Source of the DNA: Mycobacterium sp.
GTDB taxonomy: Bacteria > Actinomycetota > Actinomycetes > Mycobacteriales > Mycobacteriaceae
Assembly (NCBI RefSeq): GCF_019247635.1
Contig: NZ_JAFBAR010000016.1
Span: forward strand, 1 to 37,584
DNA: 37,584 nt
Direction of reading: 5' to 3'
Both the position numbers and the translations under genes were made by a program. Positions 14,721 through 22,720 of this stretch are shown piece by piece. The notes beneath the pieces are model-generated. The model ran no database searches and was not told where the DNA came from. It worked only from the letters and a program-made list of their open reading frames with translations. Position 1 is the first letter of the stretch, and every line of letters begins with the position of its first letter.

Positions 14721-15022
14721 GGCTAGGCTCCTTTCCCCGTCCGTCGTCCCCCGGGCCTCGTGGTTTGCTGGTGAAACCCTACTTGCGGGTGCCATTGCCG
14801 CTGCAGGCGGCCACCCCGGCTCGCACCAGCGGCCAGCCCCGGGTTCATCGGGTGAATGTTCCCAGGCGGTCCGAATCGTAGTGCTCGAGATTCAGCGCGG
14901 TGCCCGCGAAGCTGGCTTTGGAAATCGTTCCGGCCGGGGCGTTTTCGCCTACCAGCCCGGACGTGAAACTGACCCCACCCGCGGGCGTCTGCTCATCCAA
15001 CCCACCCGCGCGATTCAACGTG
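14721..15022 (-). other. Intergenic stretch with a doubtful leftward ORF
   Basis: This 302-base gap holds the ribosome site of the Rv0909-like gene and a leftward frame ending at 14845 that reads protein-like ([20 protein letters not shown]) without a good start codon. In M. tuberculosis this position, between Rv0906 and Rv0909, holds Rv0907 and the metal-pump gene ctpE. Neither is here, so the ORF may be a scar of their loss, or chance. Confidence 0.3.
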
Positions 15023-16150
15023 TCAGAGCCGCCACCACGGGTTGAACCGCACCGGCGCGGCCGGGTCAATGCGTTGGCCCGGCGCGGGGACCGCCACGTT
15101 GACCTGCGACGGTTCCGCCGCGGTCAGCAACCGCTCGACCGGCTCGGCCCACGGGTGCGGAGCCAGCCGGAAGGTGCCCCAGTGAATCGGCACCAGCAGT
15201 CCTTTGCCCGAGTCGGTGACGTCCAGATGCGCCTGGACCGCCTCCTCGGGGTTCATGTGGATGTCCGGCCAACCCGTGTTGTAGGCACCGATGGGCAGCA
15301 GGGTCAGGTCGAAGGGTCCGTAGTCGGCACCGATCTGCGTAAAGCTCTTCGTGTAACCGGTGTCGCCACCGAAATAGGCGCGATGGCTGGGGCCGACGAA
15401 CGCCCATGACGCCCACAGCGTGTTGTCGCGGCTGAAGAACCGCCCGGAGAAGTGTCGCGCCGGCACGCAGGTCACGGCCAGTTCGTCGACCTTGGCGCTC
15501 TGATGCCAATCGAGTTCGACGATCCGGTGCTCGGGTACGCCCCACGACCGCAGGTGGGCCCCGACGCCGAGCGGCACAAAGAACGGGGCACGCTGGGTGC
15601 GCACCAACGCGAGGACGGTGTCGATATCGAGATGGTCGTAGTGGTCGTGGCTGATCACCACGGCATCGACGGCGGGCAACGCTTCCAACTGCACCGGCGG
15701 TGGATGCAGCCGGCGCGGCCCGACGAGGTCCGACGGCGAGCACCGGTCGCTCCACACCGGATCGGTCAGCACCCGGTACCCGTCAATTTCCAGCAACGCC
15801 GTCGAGTGGCCCAACCAGCTGACTGCCAGCTGACCCGGCCGGACATCGAAGGTTTGCGGCGCCGCCAACGGGATCGGACCCGGGGGCCGGGTCGCGGTCC
15901 GCGCGCCGAGCAGCTCCCACGCGATCAGCCGCAGCTGTTCGCGCTCCAAGCTGACCCCCAAACCCCCAGAGGCGGGTTCGAGGTTGACGAAGGCGCCGTC
16001 GCGGTAGTGCGGAGACCGCTGCGACGCGGCTTGGATCGCCGCAAGATCGGCGCCCAGAGCTGCCGGTGCGCCGTGCAGCGCCCGCAACAGCCACCCGCCG
16101 GCGGCCAGCGACGCCGTGCCGGCAGCCAATCGCAGCCCAGAGCGCACCAT
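15023..16150 (-). CDS. Membrane-anchored metallo-beta-lactamase-fold hydrolase (Rv0906 family)
   Basis: A 375-residue protein of the NAPE-PLD/UlaG-like branch of metallo-beta-lactamases. The metal site is complete: SHDHYDH (His168, His170, Asp172, His173), later HFSGRF, GGDTGY and PIHWGTF. Residues about 5-25 are hydrophobic (GLRLAAGTASLAAGGWLL), either a signal peptide or an anchor, so the enzyme probably works at or outside the membrane. Relatives hydrolyse phosphodiesters of lipids; the substrate here is unknown. ATG 16150 has AAGGG just upstream and lies five bases after echA6, so they form an operon. Confidence 0.9.
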   Translation of the reverse strand: MVRSGLRLAAGTASLAAGGWLLRALHGAPAALGADLAAIQAASQRSPHYRDGAFVNLEPASGGLGVSLEREQLRLIAWELLGARTATRPPGPIPLAAPQTFDVRPGQLAVSWLGHSTALLEIDGYRVLTDPVWSDRCSPSDLVGPRRLHPPPVQLEALPAVDAVVISHDHYDHLDIDTVLALVRTQRAPFFVPLGVGAHLRSWGVPEHRIVELDWHQSAKVDELAVTCVPARHFSGRFFSRDNTLWASWAFVGPSHRAYFGGDTGYTKSFTQIGADYGPFDLTLLPIGAYNTGWPDIHMNPEEAVQAHLDVTDSGKGLLVPIHWGTFRLAPHPWAEPVERLLTAAEPSQVNVAVPAPGQRIDPAAPVRFNPWWRL

Positions 16151-16155
16151 GACCC

Positions 16156-16887
16156 TTAAGCCCCCTGGAACCTCGGTGGCCGCTTCTCTATGCGGGCCAC
16201 CTGCGCCTCGACGACGTCCTGGCTGCCCCACGCCTTGTCGAAGAGCTCCTTGTGCTCCGGCCACGCCTGCTCGATGGAGCCGTCGTCGTTGAGCACCCGC
16301 TTGGCGTGCTGGATCGCCAGCGGCGCCAGGCCGGAGATCTCGGCGGCCCACGCCTGCGCGTCGTCCAGCGTCCCGATGCGGTTGGCCATCCCGGTCTGCA
16401 GCGCCGTGTCAGCGTCCAGCTTCTCCGCGGTCAGCAGCATCGCCCGCGCCCGTCCGTGACCGACCAGCGAGGCCAATCGCCGGATACTCCAGTTATCAAG
16501 GGCCAGGCCGTATTTCGATGTCGGAAACTGGAAAAATGCTTCCCGCGCCGCCACCCGCAGATCGCATTGCATGGCCAGCTGCAGGCCGGCGCCGATGGCG
16601 GGACCGTTGATGGCACCGATGATGGGGATCAGCGTTGCGTCCATGGCTTTGTGCAGCTCGATCAACCGGTCGGGGTAGTCGGCGGCGAATGCGTCCCCGG
16701 ACAGATCCGCGCCGGCGCAGAAAACCGTGCCCTGGCCGGTCAGCACGATCGCGCGGATTCCCCCGTCGCCCGCCTTCAGAATCGCTTCCCGCAGCTCCTC
16801 GACCAGCTGGGAGTTCAGGGCATTGCGGCGCTCGGCGCGTTGCAACTCAATCGTCATGACCGCTTCGGCCAGGGTGACACCGATCAT
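16156..16887 (-). CDS. echA6: Enoyl-CoA hydratase/isomerase family protein EchA6
   Basis: A 243-residue crotonase-fold protein, the exact length of M. tuberculosis EchA6 (Rv0905) and very similar to it throughout ([40 protein letters not shown]; closing [10 protein letters not shown]). Known work on EchA6 indicates it is not a hydratase but a fatty-acid-binding shuttle that feeds the FAS-II system in mycolic acid synthesis and is the target of THPP and GSK compounds. The start ATG 16887 is set by homology, and TATTCT lies seven bases before it, a leaderless promoter. It is divergent from accD3 across 28 bases. Confidence 0.95.
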   Translation of the reverse strand: MIGVTLAEAVMTIELQRAERRNALNSQLVEELREAILKAGDGGIRAIVLTGQGTVFCAGADLSGDAFAADYPDRLIELHKAMDATLIPIIGAINGPAIGAGLQLAMQCDLRVAAREAFFQFPTSKYGLALDNWSIRRLASLVGHGRARAMLLTAEKLDADTALQTGMANRIGTLDDAQAWAAEISGLAPLAIQHAKRVLNDDGSIEQAWPEHKELFDKAWGSQDVVEAQVARIEKRPPRFQGA

Positions 16888-16894
16888 GGCAGCC

Positions 16895-16908
16895 AGAATA
16901 ACTAGCCT
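16895..16908. promoter_or_regulatory. Back-to-back candidate leaderless promoters of echA6 and accD3
   Basis: The 28-base divergent spacer holds AGAATA (16895-16900; TATTCT on the minus strand) and TAGCCT (16903-16908). Both fit TANNNT. Each ends seven bases before the first base of its own start codon (16887 and 16916), as expected for leaderless mRNAs. The -35 regions then fall inside the coding sequence of the opposite gene, so the two promoters exclude each other. Confidence 0.55.
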
Positions 16909-16915
16909 CGTCCCT

Positions 16916-18379
16916 GTGAGCCGTATCACGACCGATCAACTGCGTGACACGGTGTTGGACGAGGGCTCCTTCATCAGCTGGGACAGCGAGCCGCCGGCCG
17001 TGCCGGTGTCCGACTCCTACGAGCGGGAACTGGCCGCCGCCCGCGAGGCCACCGGGCGGGACGAATCGGTATTGACCGGCGAGGGACGCGTGTGCGGGCG
17101 CCGGGTCGCGGTCGTGGTCTGCGAGTTCGGCTTCCTGGGCGGCTCGATTGGGGTGGCGGCCGCCGAACGCATCACCGCGGCCGTGGAGCGCGCCACCGCC
17201 GAGCACCTGCCGCTGCTGGCGTCGCCGAGCTCCGGCGGCACCCGCATGCAGGAGGGCACGGTCGCGTTTCTGCAGATGGTGAAGATCGCCGCGGCCGTCA
17301 CGCTGCACAAACGGGCGCACCTGCCGTACCTCGTCTACCTGCGCAACCCAACCACCGGCGGGGTGTTCGCATCCTGGGGATCGCTGGGCCACGTCACCGT
17401 CGCCGAACCGGGCGCGCTGATCGGCTTTCTCGGACCGCGGGTGTACGAACTGCTGTACGGCGAGGCGTTCCCGGCCGGTGTCCAGACAGCGGAGAATCTG
17501 CAACGGCACGGGGTGATCGACGGCGTAGTCGCGCTGGACGGGCTGCGGGCGACGTTGAACCGGGCGCTGGCCGTCATGACCGACGCTCCCGAGCCGCCGC
17601 CGGAGCTGCCGTCGCGGGAGCCGATCGCGGATGTGCCGGCGTGGGACTCGGTGGTGGCATCGCGTCGTCCGGATCGCCCGGGCGTCGGGCAGCTGCTGCG
17701 CCACGGCGCCACGGACCTTGTGCTGTTGTCCGGCACCGCACGGGCCACGACGCTGCTGGCGCTGGCCCGATTGGCCGGGCAGCCGGTCGTGGTCCTCGGG
17801 CAGCAACGCGGCGCCGGTGGGCTCGTCGGACCGGCTTCGCTGCGCGAGGCCCGGCGCGGTATGGCGCTGGCCGCCGAGCTGCGCCTGCCGCTGGTGCTGG
17901 TGATCGACACCGCCGGACCCGCGTTGTCGGCCGAAGCCGAGGAGGGCGGACTGGCCGGCCAGATCGCGCACTGCCTGGCCGAGCTGGTCACGCTCGACAC
18001 GCCGACGGTGTCGGTGCTGCTTGGCCAGGGCAGCGGCGGGCCCGCACTAGCGATGGCGCCCGCCGACCGGGTGCTGGCCGCGCTGCATGGCTGGCTGGCA
18101 CCCCTGCCGCCGGAGGGGGCCAGCGCGATCGTCTTCCGGGACATCGCGCATGCCGCGGAACTGGCTGCGGCCCAAGGCATTCGGTCCGTCGACCTGCTCG
18201 CGTCCGGGATCGTCGACGTCGTCGTGCCGGAGTATCCCGACGCCGCCGAGGAGCCCGTCGAATTCTCCCGGCGACTGTCGCACGCCATAGCCGTCGAGGT
18301 GGATGCGCTGCGGCGGGTACCTCCCGCAGGACGCCTGGCCGCCCGGCTGCGCCGCTACCGCGGCATCGGGCTGCGCTGA
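16916..18379 (+). CDS. accD3: Acyl-CoA carboxylase carboxyltransferase subunit AccD3
   Basis: A 487-residue carboxyltransferase beta-type subunit, near the 495 residues of M. tuberculosis AccD3 (Rv0904c). N-terminal half: crotonase-like core with [16 protein letters not shown] and [18 protein letters not shown]-terminal half: the second core with [20 protein letters not shown] and [19 protein letters not shown]. It transfers CO2 from biotin to acyl-CoA with a biotin-carrying partner; the preferred substrate of AccD3 is unsettled. GTG 16916 was chosen from the family N-terminus and the adjacent -10 box. It is followed by a palindromic terminator and then prrA. Confidence 0.92.
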   Translation: MSRITTDQLRDTVLDEGSFISWDSEPPAVPVSDSYERELAAAREATGRDESVLTGEGRVCGRRVAVVVCEFGFLGGSIGVAAAERITAAVERATAEHLPLLASPSSGGTRMQEGTVAFLQMVKIAAAVTLHKRAHLPYLVYLRNPTTGGVFASWGSLGHVTVAEPGALIGFLGPRVYELLYGEAFPAGVQTAENLQRHGVIDGVVALDGLRATLNRALAVMTDAPEPPPELPSREPIADVPAWDSVVASRRPDRPGVGQLLRHGATDLVLLSGTARATTLLALARLAGQPVVVLGQQRGAGGLVGPASLREARRGMALAAELRLPLVLVIDTAGPALSAEAEEGGLAGQIAHCLAELVTLDTPTVSVLLGQGSGGPALAMAPADRVLAALHGWLAPLPPEGASAIVFRDIAHAAELAAAQGIRSVDLLASGIVDVVVPEYPDAAEEPVEFSRRLSHAIAVEVDALRRVPPAGRLAARLRRYRGIGLR

Positions 18380-18387
18380 GGCTTCCC

Positions 18388-18447
18388 GCGGGCAGACGCA
18401 AAAGCACCCGTTTTGGGCACCAAAACGGTGCTTTTGCGTCTGCTCGC
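18388..18447. repeat. Palindromic element copy 1, after accD3
   Basis: About 28-base imperfect arms: GCAGACGCAAAAGCACC on the left and GGTGCTTTTGCGTCTGC on the right, with an 8-bp perfect inner stem CGTTTTGG/CCAAAACG around a three-base loop. A second copy is at 24269-24328. It starts eight bases after the accD3 stop and can act as a terminator in either direction, insulating prrA. Similar arms at two gene ends mark a dispersed intergenic element. Confidence 0.85.
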
Positions 18448-18492
18448 GCCCCTGCTCGCGCCTCCCGCCTGAAAAGTCAACAGTCAGGCAAA

Positions 18493-19203
18493 ATGGGCCG
18501 CATGGACACTGGTGTCACCTCACCTCGCGTCTTGGTCGTTGACGACGACTCCGACGTGCTCGCCTCCCTGGAACGCGGCCTACGACTGTCCGGATTCGAG
18601 GTCTCGACGGCAGTTGACGGCGCCGAGGCGCTCCGCAGCGCCACCGAGACCCGGCCGGACGCGATCGTGCTCGACATCAACATGCCCGTGCTCGACGGCG
18701 TCAGCGTCGTCACGGCGCTCCGTGCGATGGACAACGACGTCCCGGTCTGCGTGCTCAGTGCTCGCAGCTCGGTCGACGATCGAGTGGCCGGCCTGGAGGC
18801 CGGCGCGGACGATTACCTGGTCAAGCCGTTCGTGCTGGCCGAGCTCGTCGCACGAGTGAAGGCGCTGTTGCGTCGCCGTGGCGCCACGGCGACGTCCTCC
18901 TCGGAGACCATCACCGTCGGGCCGCTAGAGGTCGACATCCCCGGTCGGCGGGCCCGCGTCAACGGTGTCGACGTGGATCTGACCAAGCGGGAGTTCGACC
19001 TGCTGGCCGTGCTGGCCGAGCACAAGACCGCGGTGCTCTCCCGCGCGCAGCTGCTGGAGCTGGTGTGGGGCTACGACTTCGCCGCCGACACCAATGTCGT
19101 CGACGTATTCATCGGCTACCTGCGCCGCAAGCTGGAGGCCAACGGTGGCCCCAGGTTGCTGCACACCGTCCGCGGAGTCGGGTTCGTGCTCCGGATGCAA
19201 TGA
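18493..19203 (+). CDS. prrA: Response regulator PrrA
   Basis: A 236-residue OmpR-family regulator, the same length as M. tuberculosis PrrA (Rv0903c). Receiver domain 11-125: acidic pair Asp17-Asp18, phospho-acceptor Asp61 ([12 protein letters not shown]), Lys111 (LVKPF). C-terminal winged helix about 140-235 with [16 protein letters not shown] and [12 protein letters not shown]. It is essential in M. tuberculosis and controls genes of nitrogen, respiration and early intracellular growth. ATG 18502 is a second possible start three codons in. Its stop overlaps the start of prrB (ATGA), so the pair is coupled. Confidence 0.98.
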   Translation: MGRMDTGVTSPRVLVVDDDSDVLASLERGLRLSGFEVSTAVDGAEALRSATETRPDAIVLDINMPVLDGVSVVTALRAMDNDVPVCVLSARSSVDDRVAGLEAGADDYLVKPFVLAELVARVKALLRRRGATATSSSETITVGPLEVDIPGRRARVNGVDVDLTKREFDLLAVLAEHKTAVLSRAQLLELVWGYDFAADTNVVDVFIGYLRRKLEANGGPRLLHTVRGVGFVLRMQ

Positions 19204-20540
19204 ACCTGCTGTCGCGGATCTTCGCCCGAACGCCCTCACTGCGCACCCGGGTCGTCGTCGCGACAGCCATCGGCGCGGCGATTCCGGTGCTCATCGTCGG
19301 CACCGTCGTCTGGGTCGGGATCACCAACGACCGCAAGGAGCGGCTGGACCGCCGGCTCGACGAGGCCGCGGGCTTCGCCATCCCGTTCGTGCCGCGCGGC
19401 CTCGACGAAATCCCGCGCTCGCCCAACGACCAGGACGCCCTCATCACGGTCCGCCGCGGCAACCTGGTCAAGTCGAACTCCGACGTCACGCTGCCCAAGC
19501 TGCAGGCCGACTACGCCGACACCTACGTCCGCGGGGTGCGCTACCGGGTGCGCACGGTGGAGCTCCCGGGGCCAGAGCCGACATCGCTGGCCGTCGGCGC
19601 GACGTACGACGCCACCATCGCCGAGACCAACAACCTGCACCGCCGCGTGCTGCTGATCTGCGGCTTCGCCATCGGCGCGGCTGCGGTGTTCGCCTGGCTG
19701 CTGGCCGCGTTCGCGGTGCGCCCGTTCAAGCGGCTCGCTCAGCAGACCCGGGCGATCGAGGCTGGTGACGAGGCACCCCGGGTCGAGGTGCACGGCGCCA
19801 GCGAGGCCATCGAGATCGCCGAGGCGATGCGGGGCATGCTGCAGCGCATCTGGAACGAGCAGAACCGGACGAAGGAGGCGCTCGCGTCGGCCCGAGACTT
19901 CGCCGCGGTGTCCTCCCATGAGCTCCGCACCCCGCTGACCGCCACGCGCACCAACCTCGAGGTGCTGGCCACCCTCGATCTGCCCGACGAACAGCGCAAA
20001 GAAGTGCTCAACGACGTGATCCGCACCCAGTCGCGGATCGAGGCCACCCTGAGCGCCCTGGAACGCCTGGCCCAGGGCCAGCTGTCCACCTCCGACGATC
20101 ACGTGCCCGTCGACATCACCGACCTGCTCGACCGCGCCGCCCACGACGCCGCCCGGATCTACCCTGACGTCGATGTATCACTCGTGCCGTCGCCGACGTG
20201 CATCATCGTGGGGATGCCGGCCGGGTTACGACTGGCCGTGGACAACGCCATCGCCAATGCGGTCAAACACGGCGGCGCCACCCGCGTGCAGCTGTCGGCG
20301 GTCAGCTCGCGCGCCGGCGTGGAGATCGCCGTCGATGACAACGGCAGCGGGGTGCCCGAAGGCGAACGTCACGTCGTGTTCGAGCGTTTCTCCCGCGGGT
20401 CCACGGCGTCGCATTCCGGCTCGGGCCTGGGACTGGCGCTGGTCGCCCAGCAAGCCCAATTGCACCGCGGGACAGCCTCATTGGAGGACAGTCCGCTGGG
20501 TGGCGCCCGGCTACTGCTCAGCCTTCCCGGCCCGACCTAA
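19200..20540 (+). CDS. prrB: Sensor histidine kinase PrrB
   Basis: A 446-residue membrane kinase, identical in length to M. tuberculosis PrrB. Two membrane helices (about 18-40 and 148-173) frame an extracytoplasmic sensor loop of about 105 residues. A HAMP domain (174-225) leads to the H-box with His240 ([19 protein letters not shown]), the N-box around [11 protein letters not shown], and the G-boxes [10 protein letters not shown] and [12 protein letters not shown]. It phosphorylates PrrA. The four-base overlap with prrA implies coupled translation. The gene ends 13 bases before the convergent arfC stop. Confidence 0.98.
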   Translation: MNLLSRIFARTPSLRTRVVVATAIGAAIPVLIVGTVVWVGITNDRKERLDRRLDEAAGFAIPFVPRGLDEIPRSPNDQDALITVRRGNLVKSNSDVTLPKLQADYADTYVRGVRYRVRTVELPGPEPTSLAVGATYDATIAETNNLHRRVLLICGFAIGAAAVFAWLLAAFAVRPFKRLAQQTRAIEAGDEAPRVEVHGASEAIEIAEAMRGMLQRIWNEQNRTKEALASARDFAAVSSHELRTPLTATRTNLEVLATLDLPDEQRKEVLNDVIRTQSRIEATLSALERLAQGQLSTSDDHVPVDITDLLDRAAHDAARIYPDVDVSLVPSPTCIIVGMPAGLRLAVDNAIANAVKHGGATRVQLSAVSSRAGVEIAVDDNGSGVPEGERHVVFERFSRGSTASHSGSGLGLALVAQQAQLHRGTASLEDSPLGGARLLLSLPGPT

Positions 20541-20553
20541 CGTCATCCCTGCC

Positions 20554-21129
20554 TCACCTACTACTGCTGTCGCGCCAGGGCGTGAAGAAGGCGTGCCTGG
20601 CGGATTCCTCGTCCTTGAACCAGATTTGGGCGACGATCGGATCGTACGTCGGATCGTCGGGCGTGTAGTACAGCCGGGTATCCGAGCGGCCCTTCACCAG
20701 CCAGCCCGCCGGCCCGCCACCGTCGGCCGCGGCACGAGCCGAGCCCGGGCCGAACGGCGCGAACGGTACGTGCGGAATCTTTTGTGTCGCAGTGCTTTTG
20801 GTTACCGGGATCTTTCGCGTCGGAGCGTCTTTTGCCACCGGGAGCTTCTGCGTCGGGGAATCTTTGACTACCGGAATATGCTGCGTCGCAGCTTCTTCGG
20901 CCAGCGAAATCATGTCCGTCGCAAACTCGTCGGCCGCCGGCTCCGCATGCTCGACGGCTCCCGGAGTCGTGTGCGCCCTGTGTGCGTCGGCCGCCCGGAT
21001 CTTCTCGGTCGTGGGTACCGAAGCACCCTCCGCCACTTCGTTTTTGATCGGACGCACCATCAGCGCGATCGTTGCCGCCATCCCGAGCAAGAAGGACAGC
21101 GCCACTAACGACCAGTGCACGTGACTCAT
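20554..21129 (-). CDS. arfC: ArfC, membrane partner of OmpATb
   Basis: A 191-residue protein with one N-terminal membrane helix (about 6-26, LVALSFLLGMAATIALMVRP), a charged linker, and a conserved C-terminal domain (GWLVKGRSDTRLYY, TPDDPTYDPIVAQIWFKDEE) matching Rv0901. The linker carries four imperfect 11-residue repeats around TQKLPVAKDAP (residues about 85-128). In M. tuberculosis, arfA-arfB-arfC form the operon needed for ammonia release and growth at acid pH. The ATG overlaps the arfB stop (ATGA), so it is the third coupled gene of the leftward operon. Confidence 0.93.
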   Translation of the reverse strand: MSHVHWSLVALSFLLGMAATIALMVRPIKNEVAEGASVPTTEKIRAADAHRAHTTPGAVEHAEPAADEFATDMISLAEEAATQHIPVVKDSPTQKLPVAKDAPTRKIPVTKSTATQKIPHVPFAPFGPGSARAAADGGGPAGWLVKGRSDTRLYYTPDDPTYDPIVAQIWFKDEESARHAFFTPWRDSSSR

Positions 21130-21275
21130 CCCAGCGTCCCGGTCCCACCGGGCGCATTCCCGGCAACGTCAACCTCGCCGGCGGGTTTGATTGTCCGCGT
21201 GACAACCGCCCAGGCGACTCCCGAGCCCGCCGCGAAAGCAAGCAGGTAGACAAACCACTGAATCACGAAGCCCAT
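21126..21275 (-). CDS. arfB: ArfB, small membrane protein
   Basis: A 49-residue protein, MGFVIQWFVYLLAFAAGSG at its start, with one membrane helix (about 4-26) and a short hydrophilic tail (TRTIKPAGEVDVAG). It matches Rv0900 in place, size and topology, between arfA and arfC. It begins 11 bases after the arfA stop and overlaps arfC by four bases. Its role is in the acid-response operon; no biochemical activity is known. The gene is short enough to be missed by length filters. Confidence 0.9.
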   Translation of the reverse strand: MGFVIQWFVYLLAFAAGSGVAWAVVTRTIKPAGEVDVAGNAPGGTGTLG

Positions 21276-21286
21276 GCCGATTCTCC

Positions 21287-22342
21287 TTAGTTGACCACGA
21301 TTTCGGCGCGGCGGTTCTTGGCGCGACCGTCGGGGGTGTCGTTGGTAGCGATCGGGTTCATCGAGCCGAGACCCTTGGGGGTGACGCGGTCGCGGGTGAC
21401 GCCCTGGGCGACCAGAAAGTCGGCGACGGTGCCGGCTCGCTGTTCGCTCAACGGAATGTTGATGCCCTCGCTACCCGAATTATCGGTGTAGCCGTTCACC
21501 GTTACATGCGCGGTCGGACAGGCCTTAAGCCTGGCCGCCACCTGGGTGAGGGTCTGTTGAACGGGCGGCGGCAGGCTAACCCCGTCGCTGCCGAAGGAAA
21601 TCGGGCCGCCCGTCATCGCGTTGATGGCCGCTTGCAGGTTGGCGCACGGATCACCCGGGGGGACGGCGGGCGGGGCGGGCGTCGGCGCGGGGCCCCCGGG
21701 TGCGGGCGGCGCGGGGCTGGGGGCGGGCGCCGCCGCTGTCGACGACTGAGGCTTAACTTCCATCTTGTCAACGACATTCACGTTGGGCCACACACCCGCG
21801 GCGGCATGCTCGACCGCGTCGCGCTGATCGTCGGTGCCGGGACTTCCCGTCAGGGTGATGGTGTCGCCGTCGACCACGAGGCTGAAATCCGCGATCGGCG
21901 CGGCGGCCTTGAACAGCGGGCCCGACTTTGCGAAATCGAGCGCCTTTACCGAGGGGTTGATGTGGATCTCATCGACGATGTTGACGTCTTGACCCAGACC
22001 ATCTTTGATGGCGTTCACCAGGGCCGTCTTGGCGGTATCGTCCGGAAAATCGCCGTTGACCGTGATGTTCTTGTCGCTGCGGAAGATTGACAGCGGTGCC
22101 AACGACATCTGCGGACCACCGGATTTTTTCGATGTCGTGGGGGGCGCGACCGTTACGCCACCGGACTCGGATTCGCCCAGCAGGCTATAGCCGATCACGG
22201 CCATCAGCAGCGGAATGACGGCCAAGCCGATCAGCCAGATACGCATCAGCGGTCCGCCCAGCGGCCGCCAATAGTATTTCGAGGTCAGTCGCGAGTCGGC
22301 GGTTGCGGACTTATTCCGCAAACCCGCTCCAGGACCCACCAT
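21287..22342 (-). CDS. arfA: Outer-membrane-associated protein OmpATb (ArfA)
   Basis: A 351-residue protein. An N-terminal membrane helix at about 36-55 (WLIGLAVIPLLMAVIGYSLL) is followed by BON-type repeats (residues about 85-205), a proline/alanine-rich linker (PAPSPAPPAPGGPAPTPAPP), and an OmpA C-terminal peptidoglycan-binding domain with NGYTDNSGSEGINIPLSEQR and RAKNRRAEIVVN. It matches M. tuberculosis OmpATb (Rv0899), 326 residues; the longer linker explains most of the difference. AGGGAG six bases before ATG 22342 decides the start against an upstream ATG at 22378. It leads the arf operon, linked to growth at acid pH. Confidence 0.95.
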   Translation of the reverse strand: MVGPGAGLRNKSATADSRLTSKYYWRPLGGPLMRIWLIGLAVIPLLMAVIGYSLLGESESGGVTVAPPTTSKKSGGPQMSLAPLSIFRSDKNITVNGDFPDDTAKTALVNAIKDGLGQDVNIVDEIHINPSVKALDFAKSGPLFKAAAPIADFSLVVDGDTITLTGSPGTDDQRDAVEHAAAGVWPNVNVVDKMEVKPQSSTAAAPAPSPAPPAPGGPAPTPAPPAVPPGDPCANLQAAINAMTGGPISFGSDGVSLPPPVQQTLTQVAARLKACPTAHVTVNGYTDNSGSEGINIPLSEQRAGTVADFLVAQGVTRDRVTPKGLGSMNPIATNDTPDGRAKNRRAEIVVN

Positions 22343-22445
22343 CGCCACTCCCTGTCGATCGTTCACCGACTCGCCCATTTGCAGGCGATATGCAGCCTAC
22401 CCAGTCGACGGCCGGGGACCGGCTCATGTCGGGCAGACTGGAGCG

Positions 22446-22709
22446 ATGGCTGACGGGACGAATTCAACCGACCGCGACACCTTGGCACACATCCGCGACC
22501 TGGTCGCCGAGGAAAAAGCCCTGCGGGCCGAGCTGCTACGCGGGGACATCACCGAGTCCGAGGAGCACGACCGGCTGCGCCGGTTGGAGGTCGAACTCGA
22601 CCAGTGCTGGGATCTGTTGCGGCAGCGCCGGGCGCTGCGCGAGACCGGTGGCGATCCTCGTGAGGCGGCGGTCCGGCCTCCCGACCAGGTCGAGGGCTAC
22701 ACCGGCTAG
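22446..22709 (+). CDS. DUF2630 family protein (Rv0898c)
   Basis: An 87-residue, strongly charged helical protein (DTLAHIRDLVAEEKALRAEL; RLRRLEVELDQCWDLLRQRR; closing RPPDQVEGYTG). This is the DUF2630 pattern, conserved in actinobacteria and probably a small coiled coil. It is divergent from arfA over 103 bases and followed 11 bases later by the FAD oxidoreductase gene, as in M. tuberculosis Rv0898c-Rv0897c. The function is unknown. Confidence 0.93.
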   Translation: MADGTNSTDRDTLAHIRDLVAEEKALRAELLRGDITESEEHDRLRRLEVELDQCWDLLRQRRALRETGGDPREAAVRPPDQVEGYTG

Positions 22710-22720
22710 CCACCTGCCCC

